A stretch of DNA of 64,000 nucleotides. It comes from Fusibacter sp. A1 (GTDB taxonomy: Bacteria; Bacillota; Clostridia; Peptostreptococcales; Acidaminobacteraceae). The stretch is from the NCBI RefSeq assembly GCF_004125825.1, contig NZ_QQWI01000004.1:62001-126000 (forward strand), read 5' to 3'. Under the pieces are notes generated by a model. That model was not told the origin of the DNA. It ran no database searches and was given only the letters and a program-made list of their open reading frames with translations. This document shows positions 27,020 to 35,855 of this stretch, piece after piece. The translations under genes were made by a program, and so were the position numbers. Numbering within the stretch: position 1 is the stretch's first letter; the number at the start of each line of letters is the position of its first letter.

Positions 27020-28441
27020 TTATTCCTCTAGCTCTTCCACAAGTGTCGGTACTTCTTCCTTAGGGGTCGGTGCTTCCACTTTCTTTGTACCAAGGTAGCC
27101 TGGCAGATCGAGTCCGGCCATATCGAAGATCTCATTTAGCGGCGGAACCGACTTCATCATACCCGATACGAACTTAGCTGTATTGGTCTTTCCGTCATCT
27201 CCGCCTAGATTGTCCCAGACAGTGACTTTATCGATTTTTATATTCTTAATCGCTTCCACTTGCTTTTCAATGAGTTCTGGAAGCTTGTCTACGATCATCA
27301 GCTTCATGGCATCTTCCGCACCGCCTGCAGCTTCAACAAGCTTCTTGAAGCCTTCCGCCTGTTTTACAAGCATTTCGTTGAGACCCTTTGCTTGGGCTTC
27401 GAGCTTCATGTAGATGGCATCCGCCTCACCTTTGGCATGACGTCTAGTACGTTCAGCCTCGGCTTCTGCTTGGATTTCCATTCTGCGTTTATCGATCTCA
27501 GCCTGAACGATTTCGTCCGCTTCTTTGGTCGCAAGTTCTTTTTCGGCACGAGCGATTTCAGCTGCCTTTTGAGCGGCATAGGACTCTTCAAGCGCCTTGG
27601 CCTGCTGGATTTTTTCTGCTGTGACCGCTCGCTTATTCGCGATAGCTTCCATTTCTCTTCTTGTCGCATCGGATTCAGCCACTTTGATTTTTGCAGCATT
27701 CTCACCTTCAGTTGCAATCGCATTCGCATCCGATACCTTGACACGCTGGTCCATCACAGCATTCGCTTCACCGATCAGACCGTCCCTGTTCTTTTGAGAC
27801 ACAGAGATTTTAGCGTCATTGACAGCCTTTGCGGCGGCTTCCTTACCAAGCGCGTCGATATAGCCTGATTCATCACTGATATCTGTTATATTCACGTTGA
27901 TCAGTCTCAAACCGATCTTCTTCAGTTCAGATTCCACATTTCGCGACACTTCTTCTAAAAACTTATCCCTATCCGTGTTGATTTCCTCGATATCCATCGT
28001 TGCAACCACAAGTCTGAGTTGACCGAAGATGATATCCTTTGCAAGCTCCTGAATTTCCTCGTTCTTTAGGGCAAGAAGACGTTCCGCCGCATTTTGCATG
28101 ACCTCTGGTTCCGTGCTGATTCCGACAGTGAAACGCGATGGTACATCGATTCTGATGTTCTGCTTCGATAACGCATTCTGCAGATTCACTTCAATCGACA
28201 TCGGCGTAAGATCCAAAAATCGATACGCCTGGAACACCGGCCAAACCAGAGTCGCCCCACCATGTATGCATTTGGCGCTGTTGGTACCGCTGTCTGTGGA
28301 GCCTACCATACCGTATTTTACAAGTATCTTATCGGATGGACATTTCTTATACCTTGATAAGATCGCGATGATGAGTCCAAAGATAAAGATTATGGCCAAT
28401 GATGAAAAAGCCAAGCCTGATATGTTACCCATTCCTATCAT
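27020..28441 (-). CDS. floT: flotillin-like SPFH protein
   Basis: 473 residues. A hydrophobic N-terminal hairpin (about 8-27) attaches it to the membrane. An SPFH/Band-7 domain follows (VKYGMVGS to about 200, with LVVATMDIEEINTDRDKF), and then a long Ala/Glu/Lys-rich coiled coil (about 205-360) and a short C-terminal tail rich in Pro/Glu. This is the plan of FloT/YuaG, which scaffolds functional membrane microdomains. It follows the NfeD gene by 23 bp, as yuaF precedes yuaG in Bacillus. AGGAGGAATTC fixes the start at the first ATG. Confidence 0.93.
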   Translation of the reverse strand: MIGMGNISGLAFSSLAIIFIFGLIIAILSRYKKCPSDKILVKYGMVGSTDSGTNSAKCIHGGATLVWPVFQAYRFLDLTPMSIEVNLQNALSKQNIRIDVPSRFTVGISTEPEVMQNAAERLLALKNEEIQELAKDIIFGQLRLVVATMDIEEINTDRDKFLEEVSRNVESELKKIGLRLINVNITDISDESGYIDALGKEAAAKAVNDAKISVSQKNRDGLIGEANAVMDQRVKVSDANAIATEGENAAKIKVAESDATRREMEAIANKRAVTAEKIQQAKALEESYAAQKAAEIARAEKELATKEADEIVQAEIDKRRMEIQAEAEAERTRRHAKGEADAIYMKLEAQAKGLNEMLVKQAEGFKKLVEAAGGAEDAMKLMIVDKLPELIEKQVEAIKNIKIDKVTVWDNLGGDDGKTNTAKFVSGMMKSVPPLNEIFDMAGLDLPGYLGTKKVEAPTPKEEVPTLVEELEE

Positions 28442-28464
28442 GAATTCCTCCTAAAGTTCTTACA

Positions 28465-29040
28465 TCAGTCAAAATAAAACTTTGTTACGACTAATTTTGA
28501 ATTATCAAGTATGTCGACCACCTTGACTTGTGTTCCTGTCTTAATGCCGTCCACATCATCGGTGACCGCCTCAAGTTCACGAAGCGCGCCCTGTACTTTG
28601 ATGAGCACTTTTCCTGTCGCCTCCCGATTTGCGGGTATGCGGATATACACTTCGCCGATATGGGATTGCGCATTCTTGATGTTGAGCGTCCCGCTTCGCT
28701 GCATTTTGCTGATCAGATAGAAGGTCCCCATCGAGATACCCATAAAGACCACACCGATAAAGAACGACATCACCACCGTAAAAAGTTTATTCACCCCACT
28801 ACTTAAGAGCCATAGTCCGCTCCAACCGAAAAAGGTGAAAAATGCGATGAGATTCCTTATTGTGAACAAACTCAGCCCAGAACCTCCGATAACATCGGTG
28901 TCTCCATCCGCATCAAAGTCCACATCTATTTCTCCACTCGCACCCACTAGTGTAAGTACCGTCTGAATAATCAGGATAATCGATGCGGGCACCGCGACAT
29001 ACAAGTAGAATTTTTCTAATCCTAGTAATTGCTCTAACAT
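28465..29040 (-). CDS. NfeD-like membrane protein (YuaF type), flotillin partner
   Basis: 191 residues: about three membrane helices (VAVPASIILIIQTVL, IRNLIAFFTFFGWSGLWLL, FTVVMSFFIGVVFMGISMG), then a C-terminal OB-fold domain of about 70 residues (GEVYIRIPANREATGKVLIKV, TGTQVKVVDI). This is the short NfeD form without a protease domain. With the flotillin downstream it forms the usual two-gene operon. Its ribosome site, GGAGGTGA, stands rather far (about 12 bp) from the ATG. Confidence 0.88.
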   Translation of the reverse strand: MLEQLLGLEKFYLYVAVPASIILIIQTVLTLVGASGEIDVDFDADGDTDVIGGSGLSLFTIRNLIAFFTFFGWSGLWLLSSGVNKLFTVVMSFFIGVVFMGISMGTFYLISKMQRSGTLNIKNAQSHIGEVYIRIPANREATGKVLIKVQGALRELEAVTDDVDGIKTGTQVKVVDILDNSKLVVTKFYFD

Positions 29041-29070
29041 TGTTAGACTTCACCTCCATGTTCCCATTAT

Positions 29071-29103
29071 AAAAAAAAACAGCTTCACATGAAAGCTGTT
29101 TTT
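29071..29103 (-). terminator. intrinsic terminator of the serine hydrolase gene, abutting a -10 box
   Basis: Minus strand AAAAACAGCTT / AAGCTGTTTTT stem followed by nine T. The T-run leads straight into TATAAT (29066-29071), a possible -10 for the NfeD-flotillin operon, so terminator and promoter are back to back. Confidence 0.8.
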
Positions 29104-29137
29104 ACCATTATATACCAAAATTCACCTTAAATTTTTC

Positions 29138-30199
29138 TTAAATTTGTAATCCGACATCATATTTGCCAGAAGTTATCAAGGCTTCAAGCTCAGAAAGCAA
29201 AGCACTTGTCGAAAGTCCATGATTCGAGAACAAGACAAGATCGATGTTCTGCTTAGGATAGTGGTAGACCCTAGCACTGACTCCTGGGTCTTCACCGGTA
29301 TGTCCGTATTTCATCAAATCGCCCTGCTCATCATATGCGATCCATACTCCAAGACCATAAAAAAGACCTGACCCGACTTCGATTCTTGGCCATAGCCATT
29401 CTTTGGTCGTCGCCTCGCTTAAGAACTCGTGCTGCCTAAGCATTCTCATGAACTTGATCATATCCCTTGCCGTTGAAAAAGCACCGCCATCCGATAGGCC
29501 ATTGGACGGTACCGAGAAAATATTCCTCTGCCAACCGATCAGTTGATTCTTTTCGTTTTTCACAGGAATGTACCCTTCGGCGACATTTTCACATACTTGC
29601 TGAAGAGGAATAAAATCCGTATCGAATAGATAGTGCTTCTTAAAGACTTCTTCCCTCATGTACTGGTAATAGTCCATACCAGTCACCTTCTCGATAACAA
29701 GCCCCAAGAGTATGAAGCCCGAACCGCAATAGGCAAACTGTTCACCCGGTCTGTTTTCAGGAGTTTCATCGATAAAAAGCGGCAATATCTTGTCCAAGCG
29801 GTCGATATATTGACTAGGAACCTGACTCCACAATTTCTCAAAGCCTTCTGGATTGCGAGCATCGAAATAATCGGCGATTCCAGAGGTGTGGGTGAGCAGC
29901 TGCTCGATAGTAATGCCAGGATCAAGTGTCGCATCATCAAACTGCAGGTACTCGGATAACAGATCCGTGATACCTACCCGTCCGCTGTCAACCAGCTTCA
30001 ATATGCCAAGTGCGGTAAACATTTTGGTTATCGAGGCGGTGCCGAAACGGACATCCATCTTATTGGGAATCCTAAAAGCTTTTGAGGCGTAGCCGAAAGC
30101 TCCTTCATAAACGGTATACTCCCCTTGTTTGATTCGGACAACCCCTGAAAACTGATGATTTGTTGCATGACTATCTACGATTTCTTGAAAATCTTTCAT
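29138..30199 (-). CDS. serine hydrolase, beta-lactamase/class C PBP-like
   Basis: 353 residues, no signal peptide. The active-site S-x-x-K is SITK at about 56-59 (FGTASITKMF). The third motif appears as HTG in YGHTGEDPGVS. The second motif, usually Y-x-N, here reads YCG in FAYCGSGFILLG, so the Asn is replaced by Gly. This fold includes esterases, D-aminopeptidases and PBP-related enzymes; lack of a signal suggests a cytoplasmic esterase or peptidase. It is upstream of a terminator and 31 bp downstream of the ROK gene, so the two may be cotranscribed. Confidence 0.85.
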   Translation of the reverse strand: MKDFQEIVDSHATNHQFSGVVRIKQGEYTVYEGAFGYASKAFRIPNKMDVRFGTASITKMFTALGILKLVDSGRVGITDLLSEYLQFDDATLDPGITIEQLLTHTSGIADYFDARNPEGFEKLWSQVPSQYIDRLDKILPLFIDETPENRPGEQFAYCGSGFILLGLVIEKVTGMDYYQYMREEVFKKHYLFDTDFIPLQQVCENVAEGYIPVKNEKNQLIGWQRNIFSVPSNGLSDGGAFSTARDMIKFMRMLRQHEFLSEATTKEWLWPRIEVGSGLFYGLGVWIAYDEQGDLMKYGHTGEDPGVSARVYHYPKQNIDLVLFSNHGLSTSALLSELEALITSGKYDVGLQI

Positions 30200-30230
30200 T
30201 TTTACCCACCGTTACCTCTGTCTATGTCTT

Positions 30231-31115
30231 TTATTGGTAGTCAGCTAAATAAGCGGCGCCGATAATTCCCGCATCATTGCCAAGCTCCGCTTCCACTATT
30301 TTACCATAAGTCAAATCATTCGTAAAAAGACGATTGCTGATCGCATGAAGCAGTCTAGCCTCGAATTTTGGAAACGCCTTTGCAACCCCGCCACCTAGGG
30401 CGATTACTTCAGGAGCGAAGATGTTGTACAGATTGACGATTCCTGTTGCGAAATGCTCGCAGAACCAATCCACCACTTCTACAGCGACATCATCGCCATT
30501 TTCGAGTCTGTCAAAAACAGATTTTGCGTCTTGGACATGCGTCGTTCCAAGTTCGTTGTATTTTCTGATAAGCGCCGTCGCTGATACATAGGTCTCAAAA
30601 CAGCCCTTGTTTCCGCAGTTGCATGTCGCTTCTCCACTTGAGATGATCATATGTCCGATTTCTGTGCCAGCGCCCTGATGCCCTAGCAGAAGTTTTCCAC
30701 CGGCTACGACGCCGCCGCCAAGACCGGTTCCCAAAGTCAGAAGAATAGCGTCATGATAACCTTTCATACCGCCAAAGGCGACCTCGCCGATACAAGCCGC
30801 ATTCGCGTCATTACCGACTACAATCGGAACCTCGATGTGTTCCTTAAGCAGCTCGGCAAGCGGAACCATCACCCAGTTCAGATTGACACACTTGACGACA
30901 ATACCGTCGAGTTGTGAGACGATTCCCGGAACGCCTATTCCTACTGCGGTAATCGTATATTTCTCTTTCAGCTCCACATACGCCTTGGTCATGTGGTTCG
31001 AGATAGCCTCAGGTGACAGATCGGTCAACTTCACAGAACCTTTTTCAATGATCTTACCCTCATCAACAATCCCATATGCCAAATTTGTTCCACCTAAATC
31101 GAATCCTAATCTCAT
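30231..31115 (-). CDS. glcK: ROK family glucokinase
   Basis: 294 residues from the ATG at 31115, placed by GGAGGTAAAT. It phosphorylates glucose (or a related hexose) with ATP. Seen: LGFDLGGTNLAYG (phosphate loop), VGIGVPGIV, VVGNDANAACIGE with the catalytic Asp, LLTLGTGLGGG, EIGHMII and the ROK zinc motif CNCGNKGCFE with the usual Cys residues, ending in an ALGGGVAKAF motif. It lacks an N-terminal helix-turn-helix, so it is a kinase, not a repressor. Sugar specificity is not proven. Confidence 0.9.
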   Translation of the reverse strand: MRLGFDLGGTNLAYGIVDEGKIIEKGSVKLTDLSPEAISNHMTKAYVELKEKYTITAVGIGVPGIVSQLDGIVVKCVNLNWVMVPLAELLKEHIEVPIVVGNDANAACIGEVAFGGMKGYHDAILLTLGTGLGGGVVAGGKLLLGHQGAGTEIGHMIISSGEATCNCGNKGCFETYVSATALIRKYNELGTTHVQDAKSVFDRLENGDDVAVEVVDWFCEHFATGIVNLYNIFAPEVIALGGGVAKAFPKFEARLLHAISNRLFTNDLTYGKIVEAELGNDAGIIGAAYLADYQ

Positions 31116-31219
31116 ATTTACCTCCAACAGTTTATTTTATTAAGTAATACCCATAGGTCTATCATAACCACCATTAGGACGCAAGACAATTGTGAATGCA
31201 TCTAAAGTAGGCTGTTAAG

Positions 31220-31729
31220 TCATTTTCTGATACCGTAGCCGCCATAAAACGGTTTTGTATCGTGCACGGAGATGACCGCGTTTTTTTGGTGCTGTTTTGC
31301 AAGCTTTATAATCGACTGCACCTTTTTTCTGGGAGCGATCACATAAAGGATGTTTCTTGTGAAGGTTTTGCCTTGCCCCTCGACCACAGTACACGCATAG
31401 CCTTGCTTGTATAGGTACTGGCTTAAATCATATCCGTGCTCCGCCCTTACGATGATTTGCACCTGGGAGGTCCCAATGCCGATCTGATTCTCAAGCCAGC
31501 TACCCAGATAGTTGCCTAGCGAGAATCCCAAGGCGTAAGCAATCGCTTTAAAAGGGTCATCCATCAGTCCGTCGATCACATTCGATACGATCAGCATCCA
31601 TAGGCAGATTTCGAAAAAGGCGATAACGGCGCCGAGTTTACGTTCACCTTTGGTGATAAGGACGACTCTTAGCGTCATAAGACTGACTTCAATTATTTTA
31701 CCGAAGAATATCAAAAAATAAATTAGCAT
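31220..31729 (-). CDS. UPF0316/DUF2179-type membrane protein
   Basis: 169 residues. Three membrane helices (MLIYFLIFFGKIIEVSLMTL, AVIAFFEICLWMLIVSNVI, AIAYALGFSLGNYLG) are followed by a soluble C-terminal domain of about 80 residues, as in the UPF0316 family (DUF5698 + DUF2179). Function is unknown; the C-terminal domain also ends YitT-type proteins, where it is thought to bind a ligand. Unusually, the start codon and part of the ribosome site AAAGGAG lie inside a perfect inverted repeat, which may control translation or act on DNA. Confidence 0.82.
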   Translation of the reverse strand: MLIYFLIFFGKIIEVSLMTLRVVLITKGERKLGAVIAFFEICLWMLIVSNVIDGLMDDPFKAIAYALGFSLGNYLGSWLENQIGIGTSQVQIIVRAEHGYDLSQYLYKQGYACTVVEGQGKTFTRNILYVIAPRKKVQSIIKLAKQHQKNAVISVHDTKPFYGGYGIRK

Positions 31730-31769
31730 GGTATCCGCTCCTTTAAGCTAATTATAGCGGATACCATGC
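31726..31769. repeat. perfect 14-bp inverted repeat covering a start codon
   Basis: GCATGGTATCCGCT (31726-31739) and AGCGGATACCATGC (31756-31769) are separated by 16 bp. The left arm contains the start codon of the UPF0316 gene and touches its ribosome site; the spacer holds AAAGG and begins (minus strand) with TATAAT overlapping the arm. On the minus strand a T-rich tract (TAATTTATTTTTT) follows inside the gene. It may be an operator, a translation-blocking hairpin or a terminator for the upstream chemoreceptor. Confidence 0.8.
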
Positions 31770-31802
31770 CCATATGCACGTCTTTATATGAATATCGGTC
31801 GA

Positions 31803-34487
31803 TTACATCGCACTTTCGTCATCATAGAGCGAGATACTGCCCCGACTCACTTCGAACTGCTCGACCATATCTTTGAGCACGTCGGCCTGAGATGACATCT
31901 CTTCACTTGTCGCAGCACTTTCCTCAGAAGAACTTGAATTCATGTGGGTCACCCTTTCCACCTGATCGACTCCCACATTGATTTCGCTGATTGCGATGGA
32001 TTGCTCTTCAGATGCTTTTGCGATCTGATCCACCTTTTCACTTGCAGACTTGATCTGCTGCACGATCTCAAGCAGCTGCTTGGCAGTTCCGCTTGCGATA
32101 CTCATTCCCTTAGCGACGACTTTGCCTGTCTGATCGATCAGTGCGGTGGTGTCTTTAGCAGCGCCTGCGCTTCGAGACGCTAGGTTTCTCACCTCTTCTG
32201 CGACCACCGCGAAGCCCTTGCCGTGTTCGCCGGCTCTGGCGGCCTCCACAGCGGCGTTGAGTGCGAGTATATTGGTCTGGAAGGCGATTTCGTCTATTAC
32301 CTTGATGATACCGGAAATCCTATTGGAGGCTTCATCGATATCGCTCATCGCCTTTAAGAGCTCTTTCATGCTTTCATTGCCCTCACTGGCATGTGTGCTG
32401 ATCATCAGTGTTTCTTTTGCGACTTCTTTCGCCTGCAATACGTTGAGATTGGTCTGACTGGTAATCTCCCGCATCGACTCTGAGATCTGGCTTACAGAAC
32501 TCGCTTGTTCAGTCGCTCCTTGCGCAAGGCTTTCACTGGCCTGTGCGACTGCAGAGGCCCCGATTCTAACTTGGGAAGCCGCCACGTCGATTTCTTGGAT
32601 GAACTCGGATAGAGCCGCTGTGATCATATTGGTCGAACGTTTTATCGTAACGAAGTCACCTTGGAAGTCGCCCCGTATTTTCGCCTTCAAATCTTTATTC
32701 TTGACTGATTCAAGCACAGAGGCGAGTTCGGCGATATATGCTTCAAGCGATATCATGGTATGGTTAAGGGCATCCTTGATATTTGCATGGTCACCATTGT
32801 AGTCGCCCATGACTCTGGCGCTTAAGTCACCCCTACTGAGGGCGTCAAGTACTGTTGCGGCTTCAGCTATTGGACCGACAACCGCATCCATAATGGCATT
32901 CATTCCATCTACGATCTCTTTGTAGTCTCCGTTAAACCCGTCTGTTTGCGCCCTGTAGTCCAGATTCCCTTCAATCGCCGCGTCTATGAACTTTTTGGTA
33001 TCCCCCACTAAACTGCTGATAGCAATGATAAGCCCATTGATACTTGATTTTATCTCTTCAAAATCACCAAAGAAGGCTTCGTCGATCTTAGCCGGTATGT
33101 CTCCTAGACTGATTCTGTTCAAATAGTCCTTGGTGAGTTGAATCGGCCGATTATAGGTTTCAAGTACCGTATTGATGCCGACCATTGTCTCCTTCCATGA
33201 TCCCTGATAGCTTTCGGACTTGAGTCTTGTTTTAAGCTCCCCCTGTTCTGTCGCTATGATAATTTCTTTGATGTCATTTTTGATGGAGGACATGGTGTCC
33301 TTCAGAGCCACCAGCGCCTCACCTAAGCCGTCCTCCTTAGAGGATGGGATCACTTCGACCTCAAGATCGCCGCAAGCGATCGCATTGACCTGGTCGCGCT
33401 TAACCCTCAGTGAGGATAAGAGCGAATTCAGACTTGTGCCCAGCTGACCTATTTCGTCCTTTTGCCTCACGATGACTTCATTATCGAGTCTACCCATGCT
33501 GGCATCGGCCATCGCTCTTTTCATTTTCTCGATAGGAACCGAAATGGAGCGTGAAATCAAGAGTGAGATAAGGGCGGTCAGCAAGATGGCGATCATGGAT
33601 ACCGAAAGGATGTAGGTCGTCATCTCCCTGACGGGTTTGAATACCACATCTGTCGGTACAGTAATCGAGAGGAACCAATCGCCAAGCGGTCTGAACACGT
33701 TTATTTTTTCGATGTTTTCATAGGTGTAATATCCAAAGCCCTCTTTTCCGCTTAACATTTCCTCTACTTGCGTATTGAGTGTTTCACTATCCGAATCGCC
33801 CAAATTCTCGACAAGAATTTTTTCGCGGTCCGGATGATGGAGCACTAAGCCCGTTTTATCAATCATATAGGCATATCCGCCCTCGCCGACGTCGACTGCA
33901 TCGAGCGATTTTGTAATGACTTCCCATTTTATCGCCGAAGCCAGTATTCCCTGTATTCTCCCCGCACTGTCTGTGAGCGGTGTCGCATAAACCGAAATCC
34001 TGTTTCCTGTGCCTTTACTGAAGATTACCTCGCTCCAGGCCGGGATTCCAGAGGAAGCACTTGCGAAATAACTTCGATCCAGAACCGAGATTCCGAAATA
34101 GCTGCCATCCAGGCTATCCATGATGACGTTTCCGTCCAAGTCCGAAATGAAGAGCACTTCGACTGTCCCCTCAATCCCCTTTTGAAACTCCTTCAACAGG
34201 TCGTTGACTATTTGACGCTGTTGAGCGACTGTTTCTGAAGTTCCTGATTGGCTGACGCTTACCTTGACCTGGGGGAGTTCGTTGATCACCCCGATTGTCT
34301 CTTGGACATGCTCCTGAATCAGCCCCACTCTCTGCACGAGTCCGTCGGTTAAAACGTTCAACCTCTCCACTGTCTGACTTTCAAGTGTATTTTTGATTTT
34401 AAGGTTGACGCTGATTCCAATGATCGCAGTTGTTGCAATAATTATTGTCAATAACATTACTAGTATCCTTACACTGATTTTCTTCAT
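31803..34487 (-). CDS. methyl-accepting chemotaxis protein with Cache sensor and HAMP array
   Basis: 894 residues. A membrane helix (about 6-27), then an extracellular double-Cache sensor ([49 protein letters not shown]) that binds small ligands, then a second helix (about 289-311) and a HAMP domain. Between this and the signalling region lies an array of HAMP-like units of about 90 residues, each with a G-D/N/E-L start and a G-D-F/Y turn ([40 protein letters not shown]). The tip has [20 protein letters not shown]. No CheR-binding pentapeptide ends it. It diverges from a STAS-like gene. Confidence 0.92.
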   Translation of the reverse strand: MKKISVRILVMLLTIIIATTAIIGISVNLKIKNTLESQTVERLNVLTDGLVQRVGLIQEHVQETIGVINELPQVKVSVSQSGTSETVAQQRQIVNDLLKEFQKGIEGTVEVLFISDLDGNVIMDSLDGSYFGISVLDRSYFASASSGIPAWSEVIFSKGTGNRISVYATPLTDSAGRIQGILASAIKWEVITKSLDAVDVGEGGYAYMIDKTGLVLHHPDREKILVENLGDSDSETLNTQVEEMLSGKEGFGYYTYENIEKINVFRPLGDWFLSITVPTDVVFKPVREMTTYILSVSMIAILLTALISLLISRSISVPIEKMKRAMADASMGRLDNEVIVRQKDEIGQLGTSLNSLLSSLRVKRDQVNAIACGDLEVEVIPSSKEDGLGEALVALKDTMSSIKNDIKEIIIATEQGELKTRLKSESYQGSWKETMVGINTVLETYNRPIQLTKDYLNRISLGDIPAKIDEAFFGDFEEIKSSINGLIIAISSLVGDTKKFIDAAIEGNLDYRAQTDGFNGDYKEIVDGMNAIMDAVVGPIAEAATVLDALSRGDLSARVMGDYNGDHANIKDALNHTMISLEAYIAELASVLESVKNKDLKAKIRGDFQGDFVTIKRSTNMITAALSEFIQEIDVAASQVRIGASAVAQASESLAQGATEQASSVSQISESMREITSQTNLNVLQAKEVAKETLMISTHASEGNESMKELLKAMSDIDEASNRISGIIKVIDEIAFQTNILALNAAVEAARAGEHGKGFAVVAEEVRNLASRSAGAAKDTTALIDQTGKVVAKGMSIASGTAKQLLEIVQQIKSASEKVDQIAKASEEQSIAISEINVGVDQVERVTHMNSSSSEESAATSEEMSSQADVLKDMVEQFEVSRGSISLYDDESAM

Positions 34488-34517
34488 ATTGAAAACCCCC
34501 TTATGCTCAAAAGTTTT

Positions 34518-34530
34518 ACCCGCTGCGGGT
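34518..34530. promoter_or_regulatory. ACCC-N5-GGGT dyad upstream of the chemoreceptor
   Basis: Reads ACCC-GCAGC-GGGT-AAAAC in the sense of the chemoreceptor gene, about 31 bp before its start codon. The same pattern, with the same spacing and a similar AAA-C tail, stands before the divergent gene (34719-34731). Probably a shared operator; an RNA hairpin is possible. Confidence 0.5.
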
Positions 34531-34650
34531 TAAAGATAAACCTGGTGTGCAAAAGTGGACGTTATCCATGTTAATCTAAATTAGCATGTTTAAAGTGAAA
34601 TCTTGAGGGTACACAATATATAGTTGAAATTAATTACGAATCGAAATGCC

Positions 34651-34732
34651 TACCCAATATGAGCGATACGCAAACCTTGAAACGTCTTCAGCGAGATTTC
34701 ATATTTTGCGTATCCTCTACCCCATGTGGGTA
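34651..34732 (+). repeat. three-tier hairpin upstream of the STAS-like gene
   Basis: Nested inverted repeats: TACCCA (34651-34656)/TGGGTA (34727-34732), GATACGCAAA (34665-34674)/TTTGCGTATC (34705-34714) and TGAAA (34678-34682)/TTTCA (34697-34701). It ends about 10 bp before the ribosome site of the plus-strand gene, so it could be a structured leader. It fits no riboswitch I recognise. The remaining part of the 34488-34754 gap shows no gene. Confidence 0.55.
34719..34731. promoter_or_regulatory. ACCC-N5-GGGT dyad upstream of the STAS-like gene
   Basis: Reads ACCC-CATGT-GGGT-AAAC in the gene's sense, 23 bp before the ATG at 34755. It overlaps the 3' end of the three-tier hairpin and pairs with the copy at 34518-34530. 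Confidence 0.5.
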
Positions 34733-34754
34733 AACATAAGACGAGGTGATTATC

Positions 34755-35111
34755 ATGAAGCATCATCAACAGTCCTTAATCGAATACTTACCTGAATTCA
34801 CTTGGATTCATTTTAAAAATCATGAAATAGTAGATATGGAAACCCTAGAAGAAATCATTTCCGACAACCGGGTGATGAACGACGAGAGTCATCCTATCCT
34901 ACTCGACATTTCCCAGATCGACGGATTCTATGTCGATGCCTTTGAAATGCTGATTGCCGTACTGTCCGGTTGGCACAACCAAGTCGCGCTACTTTCACAT
35001 ATCGACAGTATCAGCGAAAAGTATGCTTCTCTGCTAGAAATGAGTCTGGAGAACAACCATACGAAATCTTTCAAAACACTGGTAGAAGCGAAAAGCTGGA
35101 TGATACATTAA
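34755..35111 (+). CDS. small protein, possibly STAS/SpoIIAA-like
   Basis: 118 residues from the ATG at 34755, behind GAGGTGAT; a GTG nine bases upstream overlaps that site. The alternation FTWIHFK, HPILLDISQIDGFYVDAFEMLIAVL, QVALLSH and the helices that follow resemble a STAS or SpoIIAA-like fold (a strand ending in LLDIS, then a helix). No conserved serine for phosphorylation is obvious. I cannot name a family with certainty. Its divergent partner is a chemoreceptor, and both have matching upstream dyads, which suggests a signalling role. Confidence 0.65.
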   Translation: MKHHQQSLIEYLPEFTWIHFKNHEIVDMETLEEIISDNRVMNDESHPILLDISQIDGFYVDAFEMLIAVLSGWHNQVALLSHIDSISEKYASLLEMSLENNHTKSFKTLVEAKSWMIH

Positions 35112-35114
35112 TTA

Positions 35115-35147
35115 TCAAAAAGGTATGCGCGCGCATACCTTTTTTGA
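35115..35147. terminator. bidirectional terminator between convergent genes
   Basis: Near-perfect palindrome: TCAAAAAGGTATGCGC followed at once by GCGCATACCTTTTTTGA. The A and T tracts serve both the STAS-like gene and the DUF2225 gene. Confidence 0.88.
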
Positions 35148-35153
35148 TGGTTT

Positions 35154-35846
35154 CTATTCCGTTGCTTCTTTTTTTTGTTTTTCCGCCTGCTTTTTCACCA
35201 GTATGATCTGGTCTCTGGTCTGGATTTCAATCTTTCTCTTGTTTTTCATGTGCGGTAATTTAAGCGCTTCATGAAACCAGTAGATACTCTCCTTGAAGTT
35301 ATCAAGCCTTCTGCTTATTTCACCGATCAGGTAATAGATTAAAATCTGATTGTCTGGATTTTCCTCCAGATGCTCTTCATCGTATGCCCTTTTATAGTTA
35401 TCCAGCGCAAATGTAAGAAAGTGTCTTTCTCTCTCCTCGTTTTCGTTCATCCTATAGAACCACGCAAGCCGCAAGCAGACTTTTGCGATATCGGATTTTT
35501 TCTGACCGATCAGGTTATAGGTCAAAAGACACAACTGATGGATCAAGATCGCCTCATCAATGGACCGTTCCTCTGCGAAGGTCCTAGGCTTCCATTTGGG
35601 CATGATCCTGTTCTTGGCGATTGTCTTTTGCATTTCATTGATCTGTAAAAAATCACCTTCAAACGCCGAATACCCGCAGTTGGGGCATACATACACACCG
35701 TAAAACGTAGGATTGTAGGTTTCATAATATCCGCAGAAGTCCTCATCCCTTCGGATCAGTTTTACTCCGGCCTGCTTAATCTTAGGTGTCTTGAACTTTT
35801 TACTACAAATCGGACAAGTCACTTCTTTTAAGTACAGATTGCTCAC
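35154..35846 (-). CDS. DUF2225 family protein with zinc-ribbon-like cysteines
   Basis: 230 residues starting at a GTG (35846). Two CxxC pairs near the N-terminus (CPICSKKF and CPNCGYSAF) should bind zinc. The rest is helical and repeat-like, with TPR character (LTYNLIGQKKSDIAKVCLRLAWFY, YYLIGEISRRLDNFKESIYWFHEAL). This is the DUF2225 arrangement common in Clostridia and Bacilli; function is unknown. It follows the FtsA-like gene by 9 bp, so it is likely cotranscribed with ylxP-nth-ftsA-like. The ribosome site is weak. Confidence 0.85.
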   Translation of the reverse strand: MSNLYLKEVTCPICSKKFKTPKIKQAGVKLIRRDEDFCGYYETYNPTFYGVYVCPNCGYSAFEGDFLQINEMQKTIAKNRIMPKWKPRTFAEERSIDEAILIHQLCLLTYNLIGQKKSDIAKVCLRLAWFYRMNENEERERHFLTFALDNYKRAYDEEHLEENPDNQILIYYLIGEISRRLDNFKESIYWFHEALKLPHMKNKRKIEIQTRDQIILVKKQAEKQKKEATE

Positions 35847-35855
35847 TCGATCACA

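Noticed and set aside
27260..27868. 202-codon plus-strand frame opposite floT
   Set aside because: It is an artefact of the repetitive coiled-coil codons of floT, rich in Phe/Leu/Cys, with no ribosome site.
34488..34754. c-di-GMP riboswitch in the divergent region
   Set aside because: GATACGCAAA recalls the GEMM class, but the tetraloop, receptor and second stem are not present.
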